Origin: Inhella crocodyli
GTDB lineage: Bacteria; Pseudomonadota; Gammaproteobacteria; Burkholderiales; Burkholderiaceae_C
DNA: 64,000 nucleotides
Reading direction: 5' to 3'
NCBI RefSeq assembly: GCF_004004565.1
Contig: NZ_SACM01000003.1
Coordinates: 62,001-126,000, forward strand
The position numbers were made by a program, and so were the translations under genes. Within the stretch, counting starts at the first letter, position 1. Each line of letters begins with the position of its first letter. The notes under the pieces are model-generated. The model was not told where the DNA came from. It searched no databases and saw only the letters and a program-made list of their open reading frames with translations. Below are positions 10,510-18,682 of this stretch, in pieces.

Positions 10510-11229
10510 ATGAGCCCCCCCACCGCCGCCGACCCGACGCTCGACCCCCTGCCCCTGCTGCGCCGCCACCCTTGGTTCGCGGCGCTGCCGGACGCCTTGC
10601 AGCAGGCGATCGTGGCGCGCGCGCGCCCACTTCGGCTGGCCCACGGGCAGGCGCTGTTCCACCGGCGCGACCCAGCGGACGCTTGGTACGGCATCTTGCA
10701 AGGGGCCATCCGCATCGGCGCGGCCTCGGCCGAGGGACGCGAGCTGACGCTGACCTACCTGGAGCCGGGCGCCTGGTTCGGCGAGATTTCGCTGTTCGAC
10801 GGCGAGCCGCGCACGCACGACGGCCAGGCCCAGGGCGACACCGTGCTGCTGCGCGTGGCCCGGGCCGACTTCGAGGCCCTGCTGGCCGAGCACCCGGCGC
10901 TGGCGCGCGCGCTGCTGCAACTGCAAAGCCAGCGCCTGCGCATGATGTTCGGCCTCATCGAAGCCGCCAGCCTGCTGCCCCTGCCGCAACGCCTGGCGCA
11001 GCAGCTGCTGAGCCTGGCCGACACCTACGGCGAGCCCGGCCCACAGCCGGGCACGGTGCGCATCGCGCTGCGCCTGCCGCAAGACGCGCTGGGCCAGCTG
11101 CTGGGCACCAGCCGGCAGCGCATCAACCAGGCCCTGAAGGCCTGGGAGCGCGACGGCTGGCTGCAGCAGCGTTACGGCGAGATCGTGCTGCTGCGCTTGG
11201 ACGCGCTGCGGGCCGAGGCTGGGGGCTGA
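10510..11229 (+). CDS. Crp/Fnr family transcriptional regulator
   Basis: A 239-residue regulator with a cyclic-nucleotide-type jelly roll (about 22-135) and a winged helix-turn-helix in the last third (LPQDALGQLLGTSRQRINQ, 189-207). The phosphate-cassette region reads WFGEISLFDGEPRT, similar to but not identical with the cAMP site of Crp, so the ligand is uncertain. There is no N-terminal cysteine cluster of the FNR type, so oxygen sensing by Fe-S is unlikely. It is divergent from the APH-acyl-CoA dehydrogenase pair and converges with the next gene with one base between stops. Confidence 0.85.
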   Translation: MSPPTAADPTLDPLPLLRRHPWFAALPDALQQAIVARARPLRLAHGQALFHRRDPADAWYGILQGAIRIGAASAEGRELTLTYLEPGAWFGEISLFDGEPRTHDGQAQGDTVLLRVARADFEALLAEHPALARALLQLQSQRLRMMFGLIEAASLLPLPQRLAQQLLSLADTYGEPGPQPGTVRIALRLPQDALGQLLGTSRQRINQALKAWERDGWLQQRYGEIVLLRLDALRAEAGG

Positions 11230-11230
11230 C

Positions 11231-11962
11231 TTAGCGCACCGAGGCCAAGGCGCTGGCCCAGGCCTTCGTGGACTGGCGCACCCAAGCTTCGGCACGGGGG
11301 CCGTCGTCCACGGCGTAGGCGCCTAGGGCGACCAGGCGGTCTTGGTGGCGCACCATCACCGTGCCCAGCAGCATGGGCATGGGGCGCCCGTCGCCCACGT
11401 CGAAGACGGTTCGCATCAGGTAAGCGAAGGTCTGCGGCTCGTCGAACACCACGCCCAGGGGCTGGAGTTCACCGACCTTCAGCTGCACCTTGCTGTCGCC
11501 CGTGGCGCGCTGGACCTGCTGGCTCACGCTGTCGGCCACCTTGGGCATCTGCTGGCGCAGTTGCTGCATGAAGCTGGCCTGGTCGCCAATGACGGCGTTG
11601 CGCACGGCCTGGAAGTCGGCCGCCGACAGGGCCATGCCTTCGCGTCGGCGGTGCACCTGCAGCATGTAGTAGCGCTTCAGGCCCTCGGCCTGGCCAGCGC
11701 TCATCGCGCGCACCTCGGCCGGATCGACCCAGAAGGCCAGCAGGCGGTTGGACGGGCCGGTCATCGCTTCGCCCATGCGCTGCAGGTCGGGCGACAGGCT
11801 GGCCGCGTCCACATAGCCCTGGGGCACCGGGAAGGGCAGCGCCTGGCCGTTGACCTGCAGGCGCACCGTGCTCGGTGGTGCTGCCAGCGCGGTCGCCACG
11901 GGCGCGAACAGCGCCGCCGCCAGGCAGACCGCCGCGAAGAGCTTGGATGAAATCGGGGCCAT
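11231..11962 (-). CDS. Exported protein of unknown function
   Basis: A 243-residue protein with a clear signal peptide (FAAVCLAAALFAPVATALA, cut near ALAA). The mature part is soluble, starts TVRLQVNGQALPFPVPQGY and includes a helical, glutamine-rich middle. I do not recognise the family and see no catalytic motif; it may be periplasmic. The ATG at 11962 has AGGAG at a proper distance. It lies 53 bases downstream of the DUF4010 gene on the same strand and may share its transcript. Confidence 0.7.
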   Translation of the reverse strand: MAPISSKLFAAVCLAAALFAPVATALAAPPSTVRLQVNGQALPFPVPQGYVDAASLSPDLQRMGEAMTGPSNRLLAFWVDPAEVRAMSAGQAEGLKRYYMLQVHRRREGMALSAADFQAVRNAVIGDQASFMQQLRQQMPKVADSVSQQVQRATGDSKVQLKVGELQPLGVVFDEPQTFAYLMRTVFDVGDGRPMPMLLGTVMVRHQDRLVALGAYAVDDGPRAEAWVRQSTKAWASALASVR

Positions 11963-12015
11963 GCCGCGCGCTCCTGGGCCGGTGAAAGTGGGGCCGGATT
12001 GTGGCGGCGTCGGGT

Positions 12016-13260
12016 TCAGGCGCGTCCGAGCGCGAGCCAGGCCACGGCCCCCGCCACGCCGCACTGCGCCAGCAAGGCCAGGGCCACGCTGCGTCCGTAG
12101 GCCACGCCCCCCGCGGTGAAGGCCAGCACGCCGCGCGTCAACCCGTTGGCCCCAAGCGCCAAGAGCAGGGCCAGCGCCAGCGTGGGCGCTTCGATGCGGC
12201 CGTCGCGCGCCAGCCCGGCCAACGAGGGCAAGGCGGCGTGCGCGTCGGCCAGGCCGGCCAAGGCCGCGCCACCGAGCACGCCCAAATCGCCCAGCGCGTG
12301 TTGCGCACCGCTCACCAGCACCGTCACCCCCGTGAGCACCGCCGCCAGCACCAAGGCCTCTCGCGGACGCAGCGGGCGGCGCCCTGCGGGGGCGGCCTCG
12401 GGCAAGCTGGGCGGGGCCAAGAGCCAACCCGCCACCAAGGCCACGGCCAGGCCGCTCAGCGCCACCGGCGTCCAGGCCCGCGCCGCCGCAGGCGCCAGGG
12501 GCCACAGCATCAGCAGGGTCTGCACCCAGGTGGCCGCGGTGGACAAGACGGCCGCCGCGGCAAAGGCCCGTGCGCTGCCCCCCTGCTGCCGCGCCTGCGT
12601 GCCAAAGCCGGCCACGGCCGCGGTGCTGGACACCATGCCCGCCAAAAAGCCCGACGCCAGCCAGCCCGCGCGGCTTCCCAGCAGGCGCAGCGCCACGTGC
12701 GCCAAGGCCTGCAGGGCCAGCAGCAGCAGCACCAAGCCGCCCAACTGCCGGGCACTGACACCGCCCAACCACGCCAGCGGCGCGGATGGCAGCAAAGGCA
12801 TGACCAGCAGGGCGATAGCGCCGAGCAGCAGGAGGTCGTGCAACTCTTCCTCGCGCAGCACGGCGCGGGCGAAGTGGTGCAGCCGCGTGCGCAGCGCCAA
12901 CAAGCCGGTGAGCACGCAGGCCGCGGCGGCCGCGCCCAAGGGCTGGGTCAGGGCCAGCGCCCCGATCAGGTAGGTGGCCAAGAGCGCCAGCTCGGTGGTC
13001 AAGCCCGGGTCTTTCGGGCGCTGCCGCCACAGGGTGGCGCTGAGCACCGCCGCCACGGCCAGGAGGCCAGCGGCCACCAGCCAGGGCTCGGCCAGCCAGG
13101 CCGCCAACGCGCCGGCCAGGGCCGCGACCGTGAAGGTGCGCAGCCCGGCCACCTCGCGATCGGGGCCTTCGCCCTTGCGGCGCTCCCGCTCCAGGCCCAC
13201 CAGGAGGCCGCAGCCCAAGGCCACGGCCGCACCGACCCAGGGCAGGCTGTCGAGCGCCAT
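12016..13260 (-). CDS. MgtC/SapB-type DUF4010 membrane protein
   Basis: A 414-residue protein with about 11-12 hydrophobic helices. The N-terminal third has the MgtC-like signature GLLVGLERERR followed by GLRTFTVAALAGAL; the rest is the DUF4010 domain. MgtC itself modulates the F-ATPase and helps at low magnesium, but the role of DUF4010 fusions is not established. The start ATG at 13260 shares its A with the TGA of the SnoaL-like gene (TGATG), so translation is probably coupled. A TTG one codon upstream is a weaker alternative. Confidence 0.8.
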   Translation of the reverse strand: MALDSLPWVGAAVALGCGLLVGLERERRKGEGPDREVAGLRTFTVAALAGALAAWLAEPWLVAAGLLAVAAVLSATLWRQRPKDPGLTTELALLATYLIGALALTQPLGAAAAACVLTGLLALRTRLHHFARAVLREEELHDLLLLGAIALLVMPLLPSAPLAWLGGVSARQLGGLVLLLLALQALAHVALRLLGSRAGWLASGFLAGMVSSTAAVAGFGTQARQQGGSARAFAAAAVLSTAATWVQTLLMLWPLAPAAARAWTPVALSGLAVALVAGWLLAPPSLPEAAPAGRRPLRPREALVLAAVLTGVTVLVSGAQHALGDLGVLGGAALAGLADAHAALPSLAGLARDGRIEAPTLALALLLALGANGLTRGVLAFTAGGVAYGRSVALALLAQCGVAGAVAWLALGRA

Positions 13261-13595
13261 CAAGCGTCGAAGAAGTAGGCCTTGGCGATCAGCCCGTCGC
13301 GCACCTCGTACACGGCCGCCACCTCGAAGGGCTCGGGCCGCACGCCATGCACGCGCTCGTGGTCGAACACCTTGCTGCCCACCACCAGGCGGCCCAGCAA
13401 CTCGGCGTGCAAGCCCGGCAGGTTGAAGCGGTTCGCCGCGTAATGCGTGGCCAGCGCGGCCTTGCCTTGGATCGAGGGCTCGGCCGCGGGCGGCCGGTAC
13501 AGCGCGATGTCCTCGCTGTAGCAGGCAATGAAGCGCGCCAGGTCGCGGGCGTTGTAGGCGTCGAGCTGTTCTTGGGCGAGTTGTTCGGGCGTCAT
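13260..13595 (-). CDS. SnoaL-like / NTF2-fold protein
   Basis: A 111-residue cone-shaped alpha+beta protein (LAQEQLDAYNARDLARFIACY opening split across helix and turn), of the type called nuclear transport factor 2 family in bacteria. Such proteins range from polyketide cyclases and steroid isomerases to proteins without known activity; no function can be assigned. The ATG at 13595 is chosen because the fold starts there; an ATG at 13604 adds three residues. It overlaps the DUF4010 gene by one base. A repeat element (13632-13697) separates it from pyk. Confidence 0.75.
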   Translation of the reverse strand: MTPEQLAQEQLDAYNARDLARFIACYSEDIALYRPPAAEPSIQGKAALATHYAANRFNLPGLHAELLGRLVVGSKVFDHERVHGVRPEPFEVAAVYEVRDGLIAKAYFFDA

Positions 13596-13631
13596 GGGTG
13601 GCATCCCAAGTTCATGCGTGGTGTCCCAAGC

Positions 13632-13697
13632 CCCGCCGGGCCGCCCCAAGGGGCTTGCGCCCCCTCGGGGGGTGGCGACCGAAGGGAGACTGGGGGC
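13632..13697. repeat. GC-rich palindromic repeat element, copy 1
   Basis: Between pyk and the SnoaL-like gene, the stretch contains stacked inverted repeats (CCCC/GGGG pairs at 13645-13653 and 13659-13672) followed by a 24-base core at 13674-13697. The core matches 20 of 24 bases of the reverse complement of 49215-49238. It looks like a REP-type intergenic element. Confidence 0.5.
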
Positions 13698-13698
13698 T

Positions 13699-15129
13699 TT
13701 ACCCCACCCGGCAGACCTTCAGCATGTTCGTGCCGCCCGGGTAGCCCATGGGCTCGCCGCAGGTGATGGCGTAGGTGTCGCCCGGCATCAGCACGCCGCG
13801 CTCGACCAGGATCTTTTCCGCGGCCAGCAGCGCCGCATCGCGGTCGTCGAACTTGGGCATGAGCAGCGGGTAGACGTTGCGGTACAGCGCCATCTTGCGC
13901 TGGCTGATGGGCTGCGTCGTCAGCGCAAAGATGGGCACCTTGATGCGGTGGCGGCTCATCCACAGCGCGGTGGAGCCCGACTCGGTCAGCGCCAGGATGG
14001 CCTTGCAGCCCAGGTGGTGCGCGGTGAACAGCGCGCCCATGGCGATGGACTGGTCGATGCGCGCGAAGCGGCGGTCGGCGAAGTCGGTCTCGATGCTGAC
14101 GTACTCGGCGCGCTCGGCCTCGAGCGCGATGGCGGCCATTTGCTCGACGGTTTCGACCGGGAACTTGCCGGCCGCGGTTTCGGCGCTGAGCATCACGGCG
14201 TCGGTGCCGTCCAGCACGGCGTTGGCCACGTCGCTCACCTCGGCGCGCGTGGGCACCGGGTTGACGATCATGGACTCCATCATCTGCGTGGCCGTGATGG
14301 TCAGCTTGTCCATCTCGGCGGCCATCTTGATCATGCGCTTTTGCAGCGCCGGCACGGCGGCGTTGCCCACTTCCACGGCCAGGTCGCCGCGGGCGACCAT
14401 GATGCCGTCGCTGGCCTTCAAGATGGCTTCCAGCTGCGGAATGGCCTCGCTGCGCTCGATCTTGGCGATCAGCGCCGCCTTGTGGCGGTAGGGCTCGCCG
14501 GCCACGTTGGCCAGTTGGCGGGCCAGTTCCATGTCGGTCGCGTTCTTGGGGAAGCTGACGGCCAGGTACTCGCACTGGAAGGACATCGCGGTCTTGATGT
14601 CTTCCATGTCCTTGCCGGTCAGCGCCGGGGCGGTGAGGCCGCCGCCTTGCTTGTTGATGCCCTTGTTGTTGCTGAGCTCGCCGCCCATCTTGACCGTGGT
14701 GTGCACGGCCGCGCCGCGCACCGCGTCCACCGTCAGCACCAGCAGGCCGTCGTTCAGCAGCAGGGTGTCGCCGGGCTTCACGTCGCGCGGCAGCTCCTTG
14801 TAGTCCAGGCCCACGGCGTTGACGTCGCCCAGCTCGGTGCGGTCGGCGTCCAAGATGAAGGGGGCGCCGTTCTCCAGCATCACCTTGCCTTCGGCGAACT
14901 TGCCGACGCGGATCTTGGGGCCCTGCAGGTCGGCCATGATGGCCACTTCCTTGCCCACGCGGCGACCGGCCTCGCGCACCATGGTGGCGCGGTCGATGTG
15001 GTCTTGCGCCTTGCCGTGGCTGAAGTTCAGCCGCACCACGTCCACGCCCGCGCGGATCAAGCGCTCCAGCATCTCGGGCGTGTTGGAGGCAGGGCCCAGG
15101 GTGGCAACGATCTTGGTGGCGCGGGTCAT
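13699..15129 (-). CDS. pyk: Pyruvate kinase
   Basis: Last step of glycolysis: phosphoenolpyruvate plus ADP to pyruvate plus ATP. The 476-residue enzyme has TKIVATLGPAS (N-domain), RLNFSHG, IMADLQGPKIRVG, the catalytic-lysine segment AALIAKIER, the metal site IMVARGDLAVE and MMESMI...PTRAEVSDVANAV. It is a full-length bacterial type with the C-terminal allosteric domain. The start ATG at 15129 directly precedes TRATKIVATLGP. The upstream region holds palindromes described separately. Confidence 0.96.
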   Translation of the reverse strand: MTRATKIVATLGPASNTPEMLERLIRAGVDVVRLNFSHGKAQDHIDRATMVREAGRRVGKEVAIMADLQGPKIRVGKFAEGKVMLENGAPFILDADRTELGDVNAVGLDYKELPRDVKPGDTLLLNDGLLVLTVDAVRGAAVHTTVKMGGELSNNKGINKQGGGLTAPALTGKDMEDIKTAMSFQCEYLAVSFPKNATDMELARQLANVAGEPYRHKAALIAKIERSEAIPQLEAILKASDGIMVARGDLAVEVGNAAVPALQKRMIKMAAEMDKLTITATQMMESMIVNPVPTRAEVSDVANAVLDGTDAVMLSAETAAGKFPVETVEQMAAIALEAERAEYVSIETDFADRRFARIDQSIAMGALFTAHHLGCKAILALTESGSTALWMSRHRIKVPIFALTTQPISQRKMALYRNVYPLLMPKFDDRDAALLAAEKILVERGVLMPGDTYAITCGEPMGYPGGTNMLKVCRVG

Positions 15130-15131
15130 GG

Positions 15132-15176
15132 CGATGTAACTCAATTACGTAATCTGGCGATTATGCGATTACATCG
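15132..15176. promoter_or_regulatory. Palindromes in the pyk / J-domain divergent region
   Basis: CGATGTAA (15132-15139) and TTACATCG (15169-15176) are perfect eight-base inverted arms 29 bases apart. Between them ATTACGTAAT (15144-15153) is a perfect ten-base palindrome. The region is AT-rich against a GC-rich background and covers the pyk promoter zone, so regulator binding is likely; which regulator is unknown. Confidence 0.45.
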
Positions 15177-15188
15177 TGGCTCGGCGCC

Positions 15189-15206
15189 AGGGGGTCGGCA
15201 CCCCCT
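15189..15206. other. Stem-loop upstream of the J-domain gene
   Basis: AGGGGGT (15189-15195) and ACCCCCT (15200-15206) form a seven-base perfect stem with a CGGC loop. It ends three bases before the -10-like hexamer of the J-domain gene. Confidence 0.4.
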
Positions 15207-15208
15207 CT

Positions 15209-15214
15209 GACAAT
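15209..15214 (+). promoter_or_regulatory. -10-like hexamer, likely leaderless start of the J-domain gene
   Basis: GACAAT followed by six bases and the ATG at 15221, with no ribosome binding site. Typical geometry of a leaderless promoter; the -35 is poor. Confidence 0.4.
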
Positions 15215-15220
15215 GCCAAC

Positions 15221-16324
15221 ATGTCCCGCCTGCTGACCATTCCCCAACGCCGCGACGAAACCCTGAGCCCGGCGCAGCGCAAGTTCAACCGCCTGCAGCA
15301 GCAGATCCAGGAGGTTCGCGAGCGCTTGGCCGCCTGGGACGCGGCCTGGCCCGGCTTTGCCAAATCGCACGCCGAGTCCGTGGTCCCGCTGCGGCAACTG
15401 GCCGAGCAGTACCGCCGCGAAACCGCCATTCACCTGGACCACTGGCTGTCCGAGGGCGGCTGGTCGCAGGGCGAGCGCGGTGCGCTGCAAGACCTGGTGT
15501 GCGAACTGGCCCGGGAGGTCATCGAGGACCACGGGCTGGACGCCGGGCAGCAGGCCTGGTGGAAGGACCTGCACGACCGCCACGCCGAGCTGGGCTTCGA
15601 CGCCGAGAACGCGCACCACATGGCCGTGCTCAAGCGCATGCTGGAGCGGCAGACCGGGCTGGACCTGCGCGACCTGGAGGTGGACAACGAGGCCGACCTG
15701 ATGCGTCACGTGCGCGAGCGCCTGCACGCGCAGCGCGACGCCGAGGGCGAGCCCGAGGAGGCGCCCACGCCCAAGCCCAAGAAGCTCAGTGCCGCCCAAC
15801 GCAAGCGCCAGGCCGAGCGCGAGGCCGTGGCGGCGCAAGCCCAACAGTCGCTGCGCACGGTGTTCCGCAAACTGGCCAGCGCCCTGCACCCCGACCGCGC
15901 CAGCGACGCGGCCGACGGCGAGCGACGCACCGCCCTCATGCAACGCGCCAACGCCGCCTACGCGGCCGAGGACCTGCTGGGCCTGCTGACCCTGCAGTTG
16001 GAGATCGAGCAGATCGACGACGCCCACCTGCGCGGCGCCAGCGAGGCCCAGTTGAAGCACTTCAACGCCGTGCTGCAGGAGCAGTTCGACGAACTGCAGT
16101 CGGAGCTGGCGCTCAAGGAGCGGGCCTTTTGCGCCGAGTTCGAGTTGCGTCCCCGCCAAGGCCTGAACCCGGCCAAGCTGGCCCCCGTGCTGGCCCATGC
16201 CGTGGCCGACATGCGGGCCGTCGCCTACGAGGCCAAGCGCGACCTCGCCTGCGTCATCAGCCGCGACGGCACGCGGCGCTGGCTCAAGAAGCGCAAGGCC
16301 GAGCTGCGCGTCGATTTCGGCTGA
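15221..16324 (+). CDS. Atypical J-domain protein
   Basis: A 367-residue soluble protein. A coiled-coil-prone N-terminus (LSPAQRKFNRLQQQIQEVRE region) and a helical middle lead to a degenerate J-domain at about 205-255 containing HPD (223-225) in SALHPDRAS. The HPD loop is what stimulates DnaK ATPase in J-proteins. There is no Gly/Phe linker, zinc centre or substrate domain, so it is a class C-type co-chaperone candidate with unknown client. The ATG at 15221 follows the GACAAT hexamer; an upstream in-frame start at 15176 lies inside the regulatory palindrome. It converges on the ABC exporter with three bases between stops. Confidence 0.7.
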   Translation: MSRLLTIPQRRDETLSPAQRKFNRLQQQIQEVRERLAAWDAAWPGFAKSHAESVVPLRQLAEQYRRETAIHLDHWLSEGGWSQGERGALQDLVCELAREVIEDHGLDAGQQAWWKDLHDRHAELGFDAENAHHMAVLKRMLERQTGLDLRDLEVDNEADLMRHVRERLHAQRDAEGEPEEAPTPKPKKLSAAQRKRQAEREAVAAQAQQSLRTVFRKLASALHPDRASDAADGERRTALMQRANAAYAAEDLLGLLTLQLEIEQIDDAHLRGASEAQLKHFNAVLQEQFDELQSELALKERAFCAEFELRPRQGLNPAKLAPVLAHAVADMRAVAYEAKRDLACVISRDGTRRWLKKRKAELRVDFG

Positions 16325-16327
16325 GGC

Positions 16328-17626
16328 TCATTCGTCCCAGCGGAAGCGCCACAGCGCCACCGCGGCAAAGGCGGCACTGAAGGCCAGCAGCACGGCCGTG
16401 GGTTGCAGCGCGGCCTCCAGCCCCAGGCCGCGCCAGGTCATGGCGTCGATGCCGTCCACTGCCCAGCGGGTGGGCACGAACAGGGTCACGGTCTGCAGCC
16501 ACTCCGGGAAGATGAACGAGGGCACCCAGGCGCCGCCCAGCATCACCATCAGCAAGGTGACCATGATGGCCAAGCCGCGGGTGGCCTCGGGCGTGCGCCC
16601 CAGGGCGGCCACCATCAAGCCGAAGGTGGCGGTCAGCACCGAGAAGGCCAGCAGGATCGCCAACAGGCCCAGCGCGCTGCCGTGCACGCGCACGCCGAAC
16701 ACGCCCATGCCCACGGCCAGGATGGCCACGAACAAGCCGAAGGCGATGAGGGTCGCACTGGCCATGCGGCTGCCCAGCAAGCTGGCGCGGCCCAAGGGCG
16801 CGGCGCGCAGGCGCTTCCACAGGTCCATGCGGCGCATCAAGAGCAGGCCCACGCCGATGTCCACGCCCAGCATGAGGATGAACTGCACCCCCATCCCACC
16901 GAAGGAGTGCGCGTAGCCGTTGTAGCCCTGGGCCGGCCCGCTGCCGGCACTGGCTTCCACGGCGCGCAGGGCGAAGGGCTGGCGCAGCCCACCGACCGCG
17001 CCCGACGAGGCCGCGCCCGAGGCCGGGGCCGCCTGCGCCTGCACCTTCTCGATGCTGCGGAACATCGCCGCCAGGTCCTCGCGCTGTGCATCGGGCAGGC
17101 CCTCGGCCGACTCGGCCTGCTGGCGCAATTCGCGGAAGGTGCTGCCGCTGGGCGACATCGCGTCTTGGCCCACCACCTGCATCACCGACTGGCTCAACAG
17201 CCCCTCCACCATGGGCAGCACCATGGACTGCGACGGGTCGTGCGTGACGACGATCTCGGGCGCCGGACCGGCGCCGAACATCGCCCGGCCCGCCTGGGCG
17301 CCAAAGCCCGCAGGCAGGGTGATGGCGGCCCGCAGCTCGCCCTTGCGCACCTGCGCCGCCGCCTGCCCGGCGGGCAGCACCTGCACGCTCAGGTTGGCGT
17401 GGGCCTGCAGGCCGGCCAGCACCTTGGCGCTGCTGGGGCTGCCGTCCAGGTCGGTGACCGCCACGGGGATGCGCGAAGGCTTCCCCGCGCTGCCACTGCC
17501 ACCGAACAGGGAACCGAAGAAGGCGGCGATCAGCACCGGCGCCAACAGGTTGAGCACGAGCGCACGGCGGTCCTGCAAGAACAGGCGCAGGTCCTTGCGC
17601 ACCAGGGCGAAGAAGGCGGGGCTCAT
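16328..17626 (-). CDS. ABC-2 type exporter permease
   Basis: A 432-residue membrane subunit of the ABC2_membrane_3 / YhgE type. A first helix near 22-44 is followed by a large extracytoplasmic domain (about 45-240) and then five to six C-terminal helices (from VQFILMLGVDIGVG on). This fold is used by drug and lipid exporters and by NatB/LinB-like systems; the cargo is not evident. Its ATG overlaps the stop of the ATPase gene (ATGA at 17626-17623). Confidence 0.85.
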   Translation of the reverse strand: MSPAFFALVRKDLRLFLQDRRALVLNLLAPVLIAAFFGSLFGGSGSAGKPSRIPVAVTDLDGSPSSAKVLAGLQAHANLSVQVLPAGQAAAQVRKGELRAAITLPAGFGAQAGRAMFGAGPAPEIVVTHDPSQSMVLPMVEGLLSQSVMQVVGQDAMSPSGSTFRELRQQAESAEGLPDAQREDLAAMFRSIEKVQAQAAPASGAASSGAVGGLRQPFALRAVEASAGSGPAQGYNGYAHSFGGMGVQFILMLGVDIGVGLLLMRRMDLWKRLRAAPLGRASLLGSRMASATLIAFGLFVAILAVGMGVFGVRVHGSALGLLAILLAFSVLTATFGLMVAALGRTPEATRGLAIMVTLLMVMLGGAWVPSFIFPEWLQTVTLFVPTRWAVDGIDAMTWRGLGLEAALQPTAVLLAFSAAFAAVALWRFRWDE

Positions 17627-18564
17627 GCCGACGCTCCATCGCGCAGGGTGCGCCCGGTGAGGTGGAGGAACACGTCCTCGAGCGAAGCGCGGCCGCTGCT
17701 CAGGTGCTTCACGCGCCGCCCCTGGGCGGCCAGGGCCTGCAAGACCGCCGGCGCGACCTCGAGGTCGTCCACCCCCAGCACCAAGCGCGCATCGAAGGCC
17801 TGCACGCGCTTGACCCCCGGCAGGGTCGCCAAGGGCGGCAGCGCGGGAGGCCCGTCCAGGTCGATTTGCAACTGCTGCGCCGCCGGCAACTGCGCCAACA
17901 ACTGCGTCAGGGTGCCCTGGGCCACCACGCGCCCGTGGTCGACGATGACGATGGCATCGGCCAGGCGCTCGGCCTCTTCCATGTAGTGCGTGGTGTAAAG
18001 CAGGGCCTTGCCCTCGCGCTTGAGGCCTTCCAGCGTGTCGAAGATGGCGTTGCGGCTTTGCGGGTCCACGCCGGCGGTGGGCTCGTCCAGCAGCAGCACG
18101 TCGGGGCCGTGCACCAGCGCGCAGGCGATGTTGAGCCGGCGCTTCATGCCGCCGCTGAAAGTCGAGGGCTTGTCGCCGGCGCGGTCCAGCAGGCCCACGC
18201 GGGCCAGCACCTCGGCGGCGCGTTCGCGCTGCTGCGCGCGGCTCAGGCCGTACAGCGCGCCGAACAGCTCCACGTTGGCCTGCGCCGGCAGGTCCTCGAA
18301 GAGGGCAATTTCTTGCGGCACCAGGCCGATGCGGCGCTGGTAGGCGTTGCGGTCCTGCGCCAGGGTGTGGCCGCCGATGGCCACGCTGCCGGCGTCGGGC
18401 GCGGTAAGCCCACACACCATGCCGATGGTGGTGGACTTGCCAGCGCCGTTGGGGCCCAGCAAGGCCAGCAACTGGCCCGGGGCCAAGGACAGCGAGACGC
18501 CGTCGACGGCGACGCGGCTGCCGTAGGTTTTGCGCAGTTGCTGCGCTTCAAGGCCGAGGCTCAT
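17623..18564 (-). CDS. ABC transporter ATP-binding protein (DrrA-like)
   Basis: A 313-residue ATPase energising the adjacent permease. Walker A GPNGAGKST (37-45), Q-loop LVPQE (81-85), signature FSGGM (136-140), Walker B LLLDEP (157-162) and the H-loop TTH (191-193) are all intact. A C-terminal extension of about 80 residues after VVAQGT is typical for DrrA-type multidrug or antibiotic exporters. The ATG at 18564 is preceded by GGAG. It is the first gene of a two-gene operon, 118 bases downstream of the pgk stop. Confidence 0.88.
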   Translation of the reverse strand: MSLGLEAQQLRKTYGSRVAVDGVSLSLAPGQLLALLGPNGAGKSTTIGMVCGLTAPDAGSVAIGGHTLAQDRNAYQRRIGLVPQEIALFEDLPAQANVELFGALYGLSRAQQRERAAEVLARVGLLDRAGDKPSTFSGGMKRRLNIACALVHGPDVLLLDEPTAGVDPQSRNAIFDTLEGLKREGKALLYTTHYMEEAERLADAIVIVDHGRVVAQGTLTQLLAQLPAAQQLQIDLDGPPALPPLATLPGVKRVQAFDARLVLGVDDLEVAPAVLQALAAQGRRVKHLSSGRASLEDVFLHLTGRTLRDGASA

Positions 18565-18682
18565 GGGGGCTCCTGGGAGGGGATGGCGCGCATCTTCTCC
18601 GTCCCACCCGGCCTGGAGCATCCCCCTGGCGACGGATGGCGCGCGCGCGGCGCCAATCGACGGCCGCGCGGCGCCAGCAGCG

